A stretch of DNA of 64,000 nucleotides from Gordionus sp. m RMFG-2023 (lineage: Eukaryota > Nematomorpha > Gordioida > Chordodea > Parachordodidae): positions 56,151,301-56,215,300 of the forward strand of contig NC_088776.1 of NCBI RefSeq assembly GCF_954871325.1, written 5' to 3'. Positions 12,180 to 24,001 of this stretch are shown here, piece by piece; positions within the stretch are counted from its first letter, which is position 1, and every line of letters starts with the position of its first letter. Under the pieces are notes generated by a model. The model had not been told where the DNA came from and did no database searches. It saw only the letters and a list, made by a program, of their open reading frames with translations. Position numbers and translations under genes: made by a program.

Positions 12180-13335
12180 TGCTATGAATGAAAACAATAC
12201 TTTGCTTCTGGGCAAATTTCTCTAAAAAGGATAGAAAAAAATTTTAGCCATTGTTACTTTTCGAATATAATTGTATTATTTATTACTTATTATTTCAGTT
12301 AACTTTTCTGCAAATAATTTTAAATATATTATAACTGTAGAAAGTTATAAATTCATAAGGTGTGAAATAGGTTAGGACCCTGTTGTTGAGAAGGGGATGG
12401 GAAAGTTTATCAATTAAATTTAATTAGTTCTCAAAAATTCTAAAATTTGAATTTGTTTTAGAAGATTTTTCTAAGCATATATTTCAATAATAGTTGTAAA
12501 TAATTAAAATATTGTTATTTAAAAAAAATAAATGTTTATATTTAACCAACCTAAAAGTATCTTTCCCGAGGTTGGACTCATTTTATTAAGAAAAATATCC
12601 AAGTTAAATTTATTTTGGAAGTAAAATATAAAATATTTTTTCATTTTAATTTGATATTCAAATGTCATAATTATATGGCCGTTCTCTTACGATCCTATTT
12701 GGTCAACCCTGCATATACCCCTTCTATTATGAGGATTATTTTGGTTATTCAAAACAATGACTTTTATATATCAGTTTAGTCTGAAGAATCATTGATTAAA
12801 ATCTTAGATAGAAGTCAGCTGAAGACATCATTTTTGTATTAATCTATGTAAGTGCCGTATTGGGATAGAGTTATTGTCAAAATCTCTCGATTTCAAATAA
12901 TATACTTAGGCCATTTTTGAATTTGAAAAAGATCGGAGATGCATTCAACATATAGAATATCCACACTGTAAATAACAGGCAATTTGCATAAGATATTTTG
13001 AAATACTCTTAATTTGTAATTTTCTATATATTTTTTTCCCATCTAAGTGATAAAATACACAAAAGTATATTATAAAAATTATTTAAATTTATAAGGTAAG
13101 TATTCTAGACAGGTCGGAATAACAATAATTTTTTAAATATCAAAAGGAATTTAAGAATCCTATATTTTTTAGGTGGACCTTCGTTAAAAAAAAGTTGATA
13201 TTAGTATCGGCCCATATAGTATTGGCATTAAAAATTTATCTCCTATGATTTAGAGATAAATAAGAATCCTACACATAAATATATCGGCGAGACGTGAAGA
13301 CCAGACCCTCAGTCTGGGGCATAGCATATAATATT
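12180..13335. repeat. Duplicated non-coding block B, copy 1
   Basis: The block is collinear with 56440-57490. Shared landmarks in order are AAAAAGGATAGAAAAA, TTCGAATATAATTGTATT, GGTGTGAAATAGGTTAGG, TCTATTATGAGGATTATTTT, and GACAGG...GGAAT before the array. Part of it also matches 49520-49990. Divergence is substantial, so the duplication is old. Confidence 0.65.
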
Positions 13336-13339
13336 TGTT

Positions 13340-14880
13340 AAAATAGTAATCGGGCCGGGCCGAAATATTTCCTAATTACGTTTTTTTTTATCCTTAAAAA
13401 CTATATCTAAAATATTTTTACATTACTTATATCCTTAATATTTTCTAAAATAAAACATGAATTATTAGTTCAGGAATTTATAAAAATACTTTTTAGGTTT
13501 CTATTTATTTAACACAAATTAGTAATAAAGAGGCTAATAACTTAATATAAATATGTATTCGTACAATATAAAAACATACTAAAATAGGTAATAATTAAAA
13601 TTTAGACAAAATCAGAAATAATGTCATATAAAAATTTAGTATGTAGGTTTAATTTGAATTATTAATTATATACTACTAATCAATGTATGTCTTATATAAA
13701 AAATAATCGCGGCAAGATAATATTTATAACTAATTATTTTGATATCTTAGGCTGGTATTATTTTTTTTATATATTAAAAAAGTTTAAAATCATTCATTTT
13801 AAGTTTTTTTTACTAATTCTCATTTTGTATAAAATTATTAACATTTAACCTTTTTTTATACGATAAGTTTTAATAATATTAAAATAATTTAAGAATCCAA
13901 TATTTTTATCAAGTAAACTTTGTTAAAAAAATTGGTATTTTAGAATTGCTTACACCATAATGGACTTAAATATTAAAATCTCTTGCAAAATAAATGGAGA
14001 AATCTACTCATAATCCTATCTTTAACTTATATTTTGTCAGTTTTATAATATTGAGATATTCTCTCATACACCAGTTAAGTAAAATGTATTACTTTTGCCC
14101 AATATTTTTTCTATTATAAAATATGAATTATTGGTTCAGGAATATTTCATATGTTCCTATTTATTTAAGAAAATAATTATATTTATATTTTAAAATATTA
14201 TTCAGAATACACTTTATAACATTTTAACAAATTGGATAATAACTAAAATTTAAACTAAATCAGTAATAATATCATTTACGAAATGTAGGTAATTAATTTA
14301 AATTATTAATTACACAATACTCAACAATTAAACTTCATTAAAAAAATTGGTAACGTTAGAATTGACTAAACCATAATAGATCCTCTAAGTATTAACTCCT
14401 AAGTTTTTGCAAGTAAAAGAACAATTCTACCCATTATTATATGATAACTTATATTTTGTCAATTTTATATTATTACATATCTCCAGTTACGTAAAATTTA
14501 TTACTTATTCGCGGAATATTCTCTAAAATAAAACATAAATTATTAGTACAGATTTATAAATATATTTCGTATACTCGTACTTAATCATGAAATTAATTAT
14601 ATTTATATGTTAAAATATTATCTAGATTATCACATGTTAAGAACAAGAATTTATCACAAATTAATTAACTCTACTATCAACAAATAAATAAAAAACTTCT
14701 TTAAACCTAAAATATTTAAATAATTAAAATTTAGACAAAATCAGAAATAATATTATTTATAAAATTATAGAATGTAGGCAATTTTTTGAATTATTAATTA
14801 CAAAATAATCAATGTAATATCTAATATTACATAATCAAATTATTAAAAAATCATCGTCGCACGTTAAAATTGCAACTTAT
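13340..14880. repeat. Tandem array of roughly 0.4-0.7-kb units, small block
   Basis: The landmark (CAGTTA)GTAAAATGTATTAC...TCTAAAATAAAACATGAATTA recurs near 13410, 14074 and 14487. Between copies are ATTAATTACACAATAATCAA, TTGGTATTGTTAGAATTG and TAAATATTAAAATCTCCTATG. The same units form the larger array at 58130-61530, so this is one array family at two sites. Confidence 0.7.
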
Positions 14881-14892
14881 ACCTATTTTGTG

Positions 14893-15115
14893 AAAAAGTC
14901 TACACCAATTAACCAATACTTTCCAGATACGGGGCCTGTCAAATCAATGTGTATTCGTTCCTAAGGTCGGGTAGGAATGTTTTAATCGTATAATGACACT
15001 TATCTGGCTCCCGATTTTCCTTCCTGAGAACTCTTGCAGCTTTTACGAACTTTTCAACATCACGATCAATATTCGTCTTAAAAACATAGTAACTACATAA
15101 TCATTTCATTCCCTT
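14893..15115 (-). mobile_element. Fossil fragment of LTR-retrotransposon integrase
   Basis: Read on the minus strand, the stretch shows NIDRDVEKFVKAARV, then NREP, and a diverged copy of the segment around the integrase catalytic core (GPYLESIG resembles the usual GP..GKYWL). This is the zinc-binding to core region typical of Gypsy- or BEL-like integrases. No LTRs or other domains are visible nearby, and the assembly gap starts just to the right. It is a broken, isolated fossil of uncertain age. Confidence 0.6.
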
Positions 15116-15120
15116 GATAA

Positions 15121-15153
15121 NNNNNNNNNNNNNNNNNNNNNNNNNNNNNNNNN
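15121..15153. other. Assembly gap (33 Ns)
   Basis: A run of 33 Ns. The true length of missing sequence is unknown. The upstream part of the neighbouring transposase-like gene may lie inside it. Confidence 0.98.
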
Positions 15154-15159
15154 CCCTAA

Positions 15160-16602
15160 ATTTGCCGAACTTAGACCAAAAAACTGAATTTTAGTTGGAT
15201 GGCACACACACTGTTTGTGTCTGCGCCATTCATCAGAATGTGAAATTAATGACAAATGTAATAGCTGAAATTACAGCAGGAGAAGATTACTGTATAAATT
15301 CTTATAACAATCTTTTGGCGCAAATTATTTGTAATCCATCTCAGCCAAAATGTTATTTAACAAATTGTGATCAATGCCCTTGTATAGAATCTCTTATGGG
15401 CCAATTATACGAATTGTTTCAGAGAAATCGTTTAGAATATGTCACGTTTAAACAATGGATCACGGTGGATAGAGCAAATCTTGAAACTATTATAAAGTCC
15501 ATTGATGGTTTCATCGAATTCACTCGTTTATAGCTAAACACAAAGTTTATTTTTGAAGAATTCCAAAGAAAATTTAAAAGATGAGGAATTTTTAACAATT
15601 CTAGATTATTCTGAAAATTATTCCCTTATTTTACAAGATGAAGTTCAGGGATTTCATTGGAACAATGTGCAGGCCACTATACATCCATTTGTAGCATATT
15701 ATAAATCTGGAGAAGAATTAAAAAATATAAATTTTGTTATTTTGTCCGAATCATTAAGCCATAATACTAGTGCAGTCCACCTTTATCAAAAAAAATTCAT
15801 TAAATTCTTAACAGCCAAATTTAATTCTAAACCAGAAAAAATAATATATTTTTCGGATGAAGCCGCGTCTCAATACAAGAATCGCAAAAATTTTCTGAAC
15901 ATATGCCTTCATAAATACGATTTTAATATTCCTGCCGAATGGCATTTCTTTGTCACTGCTCACGGCAAAAATGCATGTGACGGTATCGGAGGAACTGTCA
16001 AAAGATTAGTTGCCAGAGCTAGTCTTCAAAGGCCAAATAAAAATCAAATCCTAACCCCATTAGAATTATATAATTATGCTAAAGAAAATATTAATATTCA
16101 ATTTGAATATGTATCCAATCAAGAATATATTGAAGAGGAATTAGCCCTTCGTAAAAGATTTAATTCTGCACTGCCCATACATGGGACCCAAAAAATTCAC
16201 GGGATTATTCCCATTGATCAAAATAAACTAAAAACCAAAATATATTCTAATTCCAAAAAATATAATATAAAACAAGTTCCGTTTTTAAATGAGAAAATTA
16301 TATTTTAAAATATTAATGGATATATAACATGTGTATATGATGATAAATGGTGGTTAGGATATATAACCGATAAAATTTATACAAATGAAGAAGTAAAAAT
16401 CCGATTTTTGCACCCTTGTGGACCTTCATCCTCATTTAAATTTCCTTTGAAAGATAATATTTTAGTGTTGCCTAAATCTCATATTCTCTCGCTGGTCAAT
16501 CCTTCTACTCCCACCAGTCGAACATATATATTATCTCCTGAAGAATCTCACAAGCTAGCCAGGCTTTGTATTCCTTTAGATAAAGTAAGATTTAATTAAT
16601 TT
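15160..16602 (+). pseudogene. Broken DDE-like transposase gene of unassigned family
   Basis: Three collinear open pieces encode one protein type. The first (15195-15533, preceded by a stop codon) has GTHTVCVCAIHQNVKL and a cysteine cluster (CYLTNCDQCPCIES). The second (15553-16308) has ILDYSENYSLILQDE, GFHWNNVQATIHPF, IIYFSDEAASQYKN, EWHFFVTAHGKNACDGIGG and TVKRLVARASLQR. The third, in the same frame after one TAA at 16306, has CVYDDKWWLGYITD and FLHPCGPSSSF. Two frameshifts fall between the first two pieces, around HSFIAK (about 15520-15537). The spaced acidic residues (LDYSEN, FSDEAASQ, ACDG) suggest an RNase-H-fold DDE/D enzyme. From memory, similar multi-copy proteins occur in invertebrate genomes, and the DUF7869 type is a possible match. 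No terminal repeats were found. A domesticated host gene is less likely given the breaks. Confidence 0.65.
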
Positions 16603-17280
16603 ATAAACTATCTTAATTAGGTAAAATTTGTGAAGATTTTAAAAATTTATGATCTGAATTACAAATAAATATATATAATGCACATTGTAATCGATTTAGT
16701 ATGATATATATAAATTAAAATATTTTTAATCAATAAAAAAAATGAATTTTAACATATTAAAACTATTATATATAGCGCCATCTATTTTTTAAAAGTATAA
16801 AAATCGCAATATTTTTTTAAATAAATATTCAGCCATGCTAATTGTTGAAGAAATTATTAAAAAAATAGTAAACGGATAATATTTCTTAAAAAAATTAAAA
16901 ATCGGAGATCATATACATTTCGAAATATTAATTTCAAGTTTTCAACTGACCATAAGATGACCCATATTTTATCAAAAATCAATTTTGATGTTTTAGCCAT
17001 AATTATAAATTATTAACTTAGCTATTGATATTAGATTCAATATTTGATCATATTTAGTTTTAAATTAAAAACTAATTATTTAATATCAGTAAAAAGCAAA
17101 AAAAGACGTTTTTTGGACCTTTAACCCCGAATATCTCCGCTAATATAGTTTCTAATGCGCTAAAATTTTGTTTATAATCTAATGGGAACATATATAACCA
17201 GCCTACAAATTTTTATCGAAATCGAAAGGGGTCGGCCGAAAAGTGATTGATTTGACTAATCACCTTATTAAATTACTCTC
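16603..17280. other. 3' flank of the transposase-like gene
   Basis: No open frame of note. The part at 17100-17240 (ACGTTTTTTGGACC, CCCCGAATATCTCCGC, GGGGTCGGCCGAAAAGTGA) is less AT-rich than its surroundings and may be the 3' end of the same element. I could not pair it with a matching 5' end because of the gap. Confidence 0.35.
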
Positions 17281-18220
17281 ACATTGTACCTTTACTTCAA
17301 AGTGACCAATATAACCAAGATCTAATCATTAAACAGAAATTATAACTCAAAATCAACAAATAAAAATTATAGGTTAAATTAATTAATTGTAAGAATAAAC
17401 AATAAACAAATTATTTGCAAGTCATCATCATAACGAGGAAGAATTTTCCAATTCTAACACCCAAATGACTTAGAATAGGAATACATTAACTCCATAAATT
17501 TTAGAGTAGCTCTAAAGCTTAACAAATATAGAGATGGTGGAACGATTGTGACATCACCATCTTGTTTGAAAGAACTTGTATTTATTGTTCAGTGGATTAA
17601 AAAACTTTTTGACATGATAGATAGTCCAAAATTAATAATAATAAACGAATATTTTTAAAAAATCTTTCAGTCCAAAATAATGAATTTATTGACTCCTGAT
17701 ATTAAAATTGTCATAATTTAAACGAATTTACTTTATAATACAATAACAAAATAATTAATAAGGTAAAATGATGAGAAGAGGGAAAAATTAAAGAAAGAAT
17801 TACCATTTAAACAAGATGAACAAATGTATGTTTTTTCTACACTGTTTTACAATTATCTAGGCATTTTATTTATAATAGGTTGGTAAAAATCTATTTAAAC
17901 TAACAAATTATATTAATTAAAAGGTGATCAAATTACCATTAAAGACTAAGGTCAATATTATAAATATCAATCATTTTATATTAAATAAACACTTATTAAT
18001 TTTTTACTAACACCTTGGCCTAAAACCTCTTAGCATAGTGCAATTTTTCTAATTTATTCTTAGTTAAATTTAATATTAAATATATTAGTCCGTCCTATTA
18101 TTTATTCTCCTTAACTGACAACCCACTCAAGGAATCTTAATTCATATCCTTTGAGTTTCAAAATTTTTTTTTGTTGCATCGTAGGACATAAGTTACTTCT
18201 TTTCACTCTACGTAATTAAG
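17281..18220. other. No recognisable feature
   Basis: AT-rich sequence with no open frame, tandem repeat or terminal repeat that I can support. Confidence 0.5.
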
Positions 18221-18228
18221 GATTGGAT

Positions 18229-18648
18229 CAGTGGCATAGCTAGGAATTTTTCTTAGAGTGGGTCCATACATATAAAGTGCCCGGGGGTTTCGCCCCCAGA
18301 CCCCTTTTAACGGGCCTTCGGCCCTTTTGCCCGGCCTTCGGCCGGGTTTATCTTACAAATCATAACCATATCTTCGATAATATATAATAAATATATTTTT
18401 TTAAATGCATCAATAATATGTTATTATAATTTAGTAGATTACTCTCAATGACTTTATAATAATACTATCCAGAATAATTTAAATAGTAATATAATATCCT
18501 TCCACAAACATCAAAACCAGAAAAATGTAAATATTAATGGTGTTTATTTGATACAAATCACTTAGTCTTTTGAACGTATAATCTAAAAATAAATTTCTGC
18601 TCTGGGAGGGGTCCAAACCCGAAAACCACCCCCGTAGCTACGCCACTG
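18229..18648. mobile_element. hAT-type non-autonomous element, 420 bp
   Basis: The ends are inverted: CAGTGGCATAGCTA on the left and TAGCTACGCCACTG on the right. The element is bounded by a perfect 8-bp direct repeat GATTGGAT at 18221-18228 and 18649-18656, the target-site duplication length of hAT transposons. Inside the left end are two GC-rich hairpins (CGGGGGTTTCGCCCC and GGGCCTTCGGCCC-like). The CAGTGGCGTAGC terminus is common in hAT elements with MYM/DUF4371-type transposases. It has no coding capacity and was presumably mobilised in trans. The intact duplication suggests a fairly recent insertion. Confidence 0.93.
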
Positions 18649-18656
18649 GATTGGAT

Positions 18657-19060
18657 TAAAAATCATAATGTTATTCAGGGACCAACTTTACAATTATAGG
18701 GATCTTAGAAACAGCTAGAACATAACGTTAACTTCTAAAAAGGAATATTTACCTTATCATGTGTATTATTCTCTTTTAAATAATCTAACCAGGCATCAGG
18801 TATTATAATTTTTAAAATATCCTGCCGGAAACGGAATTAATATATCACCACTTTCTTACTCCTCTTCTTTACTATGGTAGCTGACTATATAGTTTTACCG
18901 TCAATTAAAATAAAACGGGTAGACATCATGTATAGGATCTATATTAGTGAAACATGATGCACGTTTCCGCTCCTGGTGGTAATGAATTTGATGATAAAAT
19001 CGTCTGCTTTTTTAAATTTCATTTCCAACCATAATAAAAAAATTTAAAATATCTCTTAAA
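18657..19060. other. No recognisable feature
   Basis: AT-rich sequence between the hAT-type element and the APE LINE. No repeat or coding signal is supported. Confidence 0.45.
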
Positions 19061-19064
19061 GACA

Positions 19065-20179
19065 CGCTACAAATTTATTCCTTTAATATTCCAGGGCTCT
19101 TATTTAAAATAACTATTCCCAGAAAAATTATGGAAAATAGTAATATTATAATTCTGTTAACTCAAGAAATTATGATAAAACAATATCAAAAAACTAAGAG
19201 GATATACTATCTTTCCCTCCGGTAGTACTAATAATAGACATGGTTTATTCTTCATCATATGATATTAAATTTCACACCCATTAATGACTGAATAGCAACT
19301 ATTACCCTCAAAACTAAAGGCAAATCTAATATATATTCATAAGCCAAACCCAATGAATACCCCAAATTTATAACAGACCTCAAAAATCATCTGAAACACA
19401 TAAACAAAAATCATTTTATTATAATTGGGGGTGACATAAACATATAGGAAAACTCCACTTTAAATAAAAATTGCTGATAATAATCCAAACAAATTATCGA
19501 AATTTGCAAACAATTCAATCTAAAAATTATAAATTTATTTAGGCTCACTTTTCCTCTTCCGCTAAGACACCACAAATATTACCATTTTAAAAGAAAGTGT
19601 TTTTCTTTCAGATCATAGACCTTTAATTCTTACTTTAGTTATAAAACCTAAATTACTGTTAATAAATCAAACAATCATAAACCCCTTATTTTCCTAAAAG
19701 TATAATATCAATAATTTAAACTTCCCCATTCCAGCTATGAATTTTCAATAAGGATTCATGGTCTAACATCTCCTCAATAATAGAAGCTGCTAACTCAAAT
19801 CTTAATATTAAAACACAATACCCGGACTGGGTCAGTTTAGATACATCAAATTTCATAAAATTTTAACTTAATAAAAGTAAAAGAAATATTAATATATTAA
19901 AAAACTACTAGGCAAAATCAAAAAATCTCTTAGATGCAAACGGAAATATATATTTTTAGACTTAATCAAATACAAAATTAAAAAAATAACCTTTATAATA
20001 CTTTTAAATCCTTAAACTTTCTCACCTCCAACTACAAAAATATTAATAGTTTAATAATTGATCGTCTCACGATTAACAATCCAGAAGATCAAATAAATAT
20101 ATATATGTATATTGATCATTATAGGAACGTTCAACTCTAATCTCATTAAATCTAACTTCTCAACAATTATATACACATG
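19065..20179 (+). pseudogene. APE-type LINE, 5' part (endonuclease domain)
   Basis: One frame reads IATITLKTKGKSNIY, a stop, then FITDLKNHLKHINKNHF and IIIGGDINI. Further on, LSDHRPLILTL is seen at about 19604-19636. GGDIN and SDHRP are the hallmark motifs of the apurinic/apyrimidinic endonuclease domain of LINEs (Jockey, CR1 and RTE groups). Upstream, near 19090, NIPGLLFK and QEIM fit the start of the domain. The copy has several stops and frameshifts. It is interrupted at 20180 by the LTR retrotransposon and resumes at 22461. The clade cannot be fixed from these pieces. Confidence 0.75.
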
Positions 20180-20184
20180 CTCTT

Positions 20185-20437
20185 TGTTAAGGTTGGCAGG
20201 GAGATGAACAAAATTAAGAAAGTGATTATAAAACTTTTATTTAATAAATATATTTTAAAAAAATTTAACTGAAAAAATATAATAAATTTATTCTTTATAT
20301 ACAAAAATAATCTATTAAAAATGTAAATGATACTATTAAGTGAAGTTAATATAAATTGTGTTAATTAAATGAATGCGACATATAAAAATTTGCGCTATAT
20401 AACAACCAGTATAATAAAATAATATCCATGTTTAACA
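20185..20437. repeat. LTR (3' LTR of the minus-strand element)
   Basis: It is a direct copy of 22210-22455, with termini TGTTAAGG and TTTAACA. A few substitutions and small indels separate the pair. Confidence 0.88.
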
Positions 20438-22209
20438 TTCCACCCTCTAAAGGAACCACGCCTAGGTTCTCTTTAGACGTAAATCTTTCGTGTTCAAGGA
20501 GTTTCCCATCTATTTTGATCATAAAATCTGTCATAGTTTCGTCTTGAAAAATGATAGTTATTTTGGTTGCATCTTTGGTTGCTATAATATGGTCGAGTCT
20601 GCCATGGTTGTCTAAACTGATGTTTGTAATTATTATCATAAAGTCTGTTGTTATCAATATATGGAATCATCTGGATATATATCTAGTATTAGTTGGTTTT
20701 TGTTCGTAAACTTTCTTATCTTATCTTACTCCCTCCAAATCTTTGATAAACGGTTTAGTTGTCATATGATTTAACTTTGTCATCCTTCTGTTAATTATTA
20801 TCATTATGTTATTAAATATATATGCGAAGATTTTGAATGATTTTAAAATGCAGGTATTATTGAATAACGTCGTAATAAAATAAGAATCGTCGAATAATCG
20901 AAATAGAATTAATTTAACGAATAACAAATTTGATAAAAATGAAATAAATAATTGGTCGCGTTTTATTTTAATTTTATTATATTATAAAATATTGCGTTTT
21001 AAATAATAGTGTTTTATATAATAATTTAATTTTTATCAATATTAAATTTCAATTTTATCTTTTTTTAAAATATCTTTAATTATAGCGTTTTATATAATAA
21101 TTTTTTATTAATATTAAATTTCAATTATTTTTATTTTTTTAAATTTTACTCCCTTGTTTTTCAATATAAACAGCTTCTTCATATCATAAATTATCTTTAA
21201 ATTGTTCTTTCTAAAAAGAATTTTATTTCGCCTTCCATTTCTAATATATAATTTCCATATCATATTCTTAAAAACTTTTTTATCATCAAGATGTTTAACT
21301 ATCACCTTGCCTCTCTTAATAATAATTGTTTGAAATTTCTTTATTTTCACAGTTTATTTTAATTTTTTATCAATTATAAAAGTTTTTATTTCATTATTTT
21401 CTTTAATGTTTAATTCCTTATTTTCTGTAATCACAAATGTTTCAAATTTTATTATATAATTTATCTCTTTTAATGTATAAGAATCTCTTTCAATTTGAAT
21501 ATTTGGTTTTAATTCAATATTTTTCAATTTTTTATTACCAAGAGATTTGCAATTATAATGATAATTTCTTTTCTTATAATGTGTTTCTTTATCATATTTA
21601 TTGTCTAATTTTCTATTTTTATAATAATTCTCATTATTAGATTTACTAATATTTTTATTAGAATAATTTTCTTTTATTTCTGGAGCCGATCTATAATTAC
21701 ATAAACACTTTAATGTACATAATGCTTCATCATAACTTGAATCTAACCTCTTGGTAACATTGCTTTCGTGACCAAAAATAAACCATCTGGTAAATTACAT
21801 ATTAAGCTTAGAGTATTCTTACTATCATAAAATAATAAATCTAATTTGTCTATGGACTTTTTTTTATTGTTATTGTCCCATATAGGTTTATTCATGATTT
21901 AGAGATTAATAATTAAAAATTTTAATTATTTTTCACTTTTTCAAATTAATCATTCCTTACCTGTTTTTAGAATGAACATTACATTCCATAACTTTTTTTT
22001 ATCTAGTTGTCTATGTTTCACTAGCTAAAATCCTATTATCTGTGGATTTAGAATATTTTGTAAGTCAACCATAGCCCAATTTTAATTAGTTCGTCTAGTT
22101 TGATATCTAGTTTAACAATTCTCCTCATTGTTGATTTAACCATTTGATCAATCTAAATTAAATTTTGCAGAGAAAAAAAAATTTAAAATTATAAATTCCG
22201 CTTCCACCA

Positions 22210-22455
22210 TGTTAAGGTTGGGAGAAGAACAAAATTAGTGATTATAAAACTTTTATTTAATAAATATATTTTAAAAATATTTAATTGAAAGAATATAATA
22301 AATTTATTCTTTATATACAAAAAATAATATATTAAAAATTTAAATGATACTATTAAGTGAAGTTAATATAAATTGTGTTAATTAAATGAATGCGACATAT
22401 AAACATTTGCGCTATAAAACATCCCGTATAATAAAATAATTATCCATGTTTAACA
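22210..22455. repeat. LTR (5' LTR of the minus-strand element)
   Basis: Partner of 20185-20437. The bases just inside it on the minus strand, TGGTGGAAGC, begin with TGG as expected for a tRNA primer-binding site. Confidence 0.88.
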
Positions 22456-22460
22456 CTCTT

Positions 22461-23105
22461 TTTCCCTTAAAACACGATAATATTATAAAAGCTATAAACA
22501 AACTCAAAATCCCAAATCTACAGTAAAGGTGAAACAAAAGCAAACATAATTTCTAGGTTATCTATAACCAAAAAAAAATATTATTCCCTCAACAAACTCT
22601 TGTATTCAAATATTATTTCAAAAAAATTCTAAATCCACATTTAAAAATCTACATGATGTCATCTCTGTCTTATGATATAGTAACTTGGGAATATAATAAA
22701 TCTAAACTTAATAAATCTCAAATCTTTATTAATAAATCCCTTAGAAATATCAAATATACTAACATAATTTCTAACATAAATCTCTGCTTGTCATATTACA
22801 CTTAATAAATTATTAAATTTTAGAAAAATAGAATTGCTTTGCTATTTAAAACACAATCAAGTAAGCACGATCACAAAAGCTTTAAGATACAAAGCCAAAA
22901 ACAATAAAAAAGAATAGTATAACCATTCATACCAAATCCTGGTATAGTCAAGCAGAACAAATTCTAACTAAATATAATGTTGATAGTCTTTTCCTTATTA
23001 ATATTTCTTAAGGTAAACTACAATTAAAAGAATGGAACTAAGCTCTTTTAATATAAATACAATTATTTTAAAAAAATATAAAAATATAAAAAAAAATAAA
23101 TAAAT
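22461..23105 (+). pseudogene. APE-type LINE, 3' part after the LTR insertion
   Basis: It resumes with NIIKAINKLKIPN, like the region just before the reverse transcriptase core. It then jumps to TWEYNKSKLNKSQIFINKSL (about 22682-22740), resembling the WG...IQ..QNK.LR segment after the polymerase in Jockey and CR1 LINEs. The catalytic core between them is missing, so the copy is internally deleted. It ends in an A/T-rich tail (about 23060-23105) that may be the LINE 3' end. Confidence 0.6.
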
Positions 23106-23425
23106 AAAATCTATCCATGAAACGAAAATATTAATTTTTTAATTACTTTTAAATATTTTTATCATTCATAAAATAATCCATTTACTTACTTGCTGACAAA
23201 CGTGAAAATCATTTCAGTCTCTTTGGCCCATCATTGCCTAGATGTGCAAGATCCAAATTACAAACAATACCTCTCATAATTTCCTTGCACATTACACATA
23301 CCCTAAAACTTATAACAAGCAATTATAACACTAATTTAACAATTTAATCTTATATACATAGTTTAATTAAAATTATTCTTATATTAAAAATATTTTTTCT
23401 TTAAAAAAAAATAATAAATAAAATA
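23106..23425. other. Non-coding stretch between two LINEs
   Basis: AT-rich with no supported gene. The part next to 23426 may be the 5' leader of the RLE LINE. Confidence 0.4.
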
Positions 23426-23659
23426 ATGTCAACAATTTGTAACATTTGTGCAAAACTAATTAAAGTGACAAAGGACAATCTTTTATACAAACATAGTTAC
23501 AAAGGATCATGTCCTTCCTCTCAAAAATTTCCACCAATAAAATTATAGCAATACCCAAACCCTTATTAAATATTATTGAGCCTCATCCTCCCCCTATTAA
23601 GACAGATTATTTTGAAAGATTTTTTGAATGAAAAAAGGACCCACTTTAACACATCTACC
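23426..23659 (+). pseudogene. RLE-type LINE, N-terminal part
   Basis: The frame starts at an ATG: MSTICNICAKLIKV, then LYKHSYKGSCPSSQKFPP, and a stop. The C-x2-C...H...C layout with KGSCPSS matches the N-terminal zinc finger of a single-ORF LINE family whose later domains lie downstream. The piece ends where the hAT element inserts. The 8 bp CATCTACC before the hAT element and TATCTACC after it are the target duplication. The LINE continues at 25544. Confidence 0.7.
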
Positions 23660-24001
23660 CAGGCGCGTACGCAGGAATTTGGTCTGGGGGGGGGGATAAT
23701 AAAACTTTTTAAGAAATATTATTGTTTTTTAAAAATACCAAGCATAAATTTATCAGGACTAATAACTATTTCTAATACACAATTTTAAATTAATGTGAAT
23801 TATAAAAAAATTATATGTAAATAATCACTTAAATGACCCAAAATATGAATTTTTTGAGCCTTTACACAAAAAGTTTCTTAGGAATAATTGCATTTTGTAT
23901 GTTATATATTTACATTTGCTTGTCGTCAAATGCCTATGAATATTCAAAAGATCCATACCTTTCAATCTACTTTCAGATGTTGTACTTCTTGGTATGTTTT
24001 T

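Larger units (their letters stand above)
20185..22455 (-). mobile_element. Fossil LTR retrotransposon, short, inserted in the APE LINE
   Basis: Two direct repeats of about 250 bp (20185-20437 and 22210-22455) start TGTTAAGG and end TTTAACA. The whole is bounded by a perfect 5-bp target duplication CTCTT (20180-20184 and 22456-22460). Orientation is minus: reading that strand, a purine tract (AGAGGGTGGAA) precedes the 3' LTR, and TGGTGGAAGC directly follows the 5' LTR as a candidate primer-binding site. The internal region is only about 1.77 kb. I see no recognisable protease, integrase, reverse transcriptase or RNase H domain, so this is a non-autonomous or heavily reduced, broken copy. The superfamily is not assigned. 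The two LTRs look about 95% identical by eye, which suggests a moderate age. Confidence 0.88.

Noticed and set aside
12670-12900. Repeated segment (also at 49.5 and 56.9 kb) with peptides vaguely like the start of a LINE endonuclease
   Set aside because: No frame holds long enough and no catalytic motif is present; kept as a non-coding repeat.
21114-21350. Short minus-strand frame inside the LTR element
   Set aside because: Lysine/isoleucine-rich, no recognised domain; treated as part of the fossil element only.
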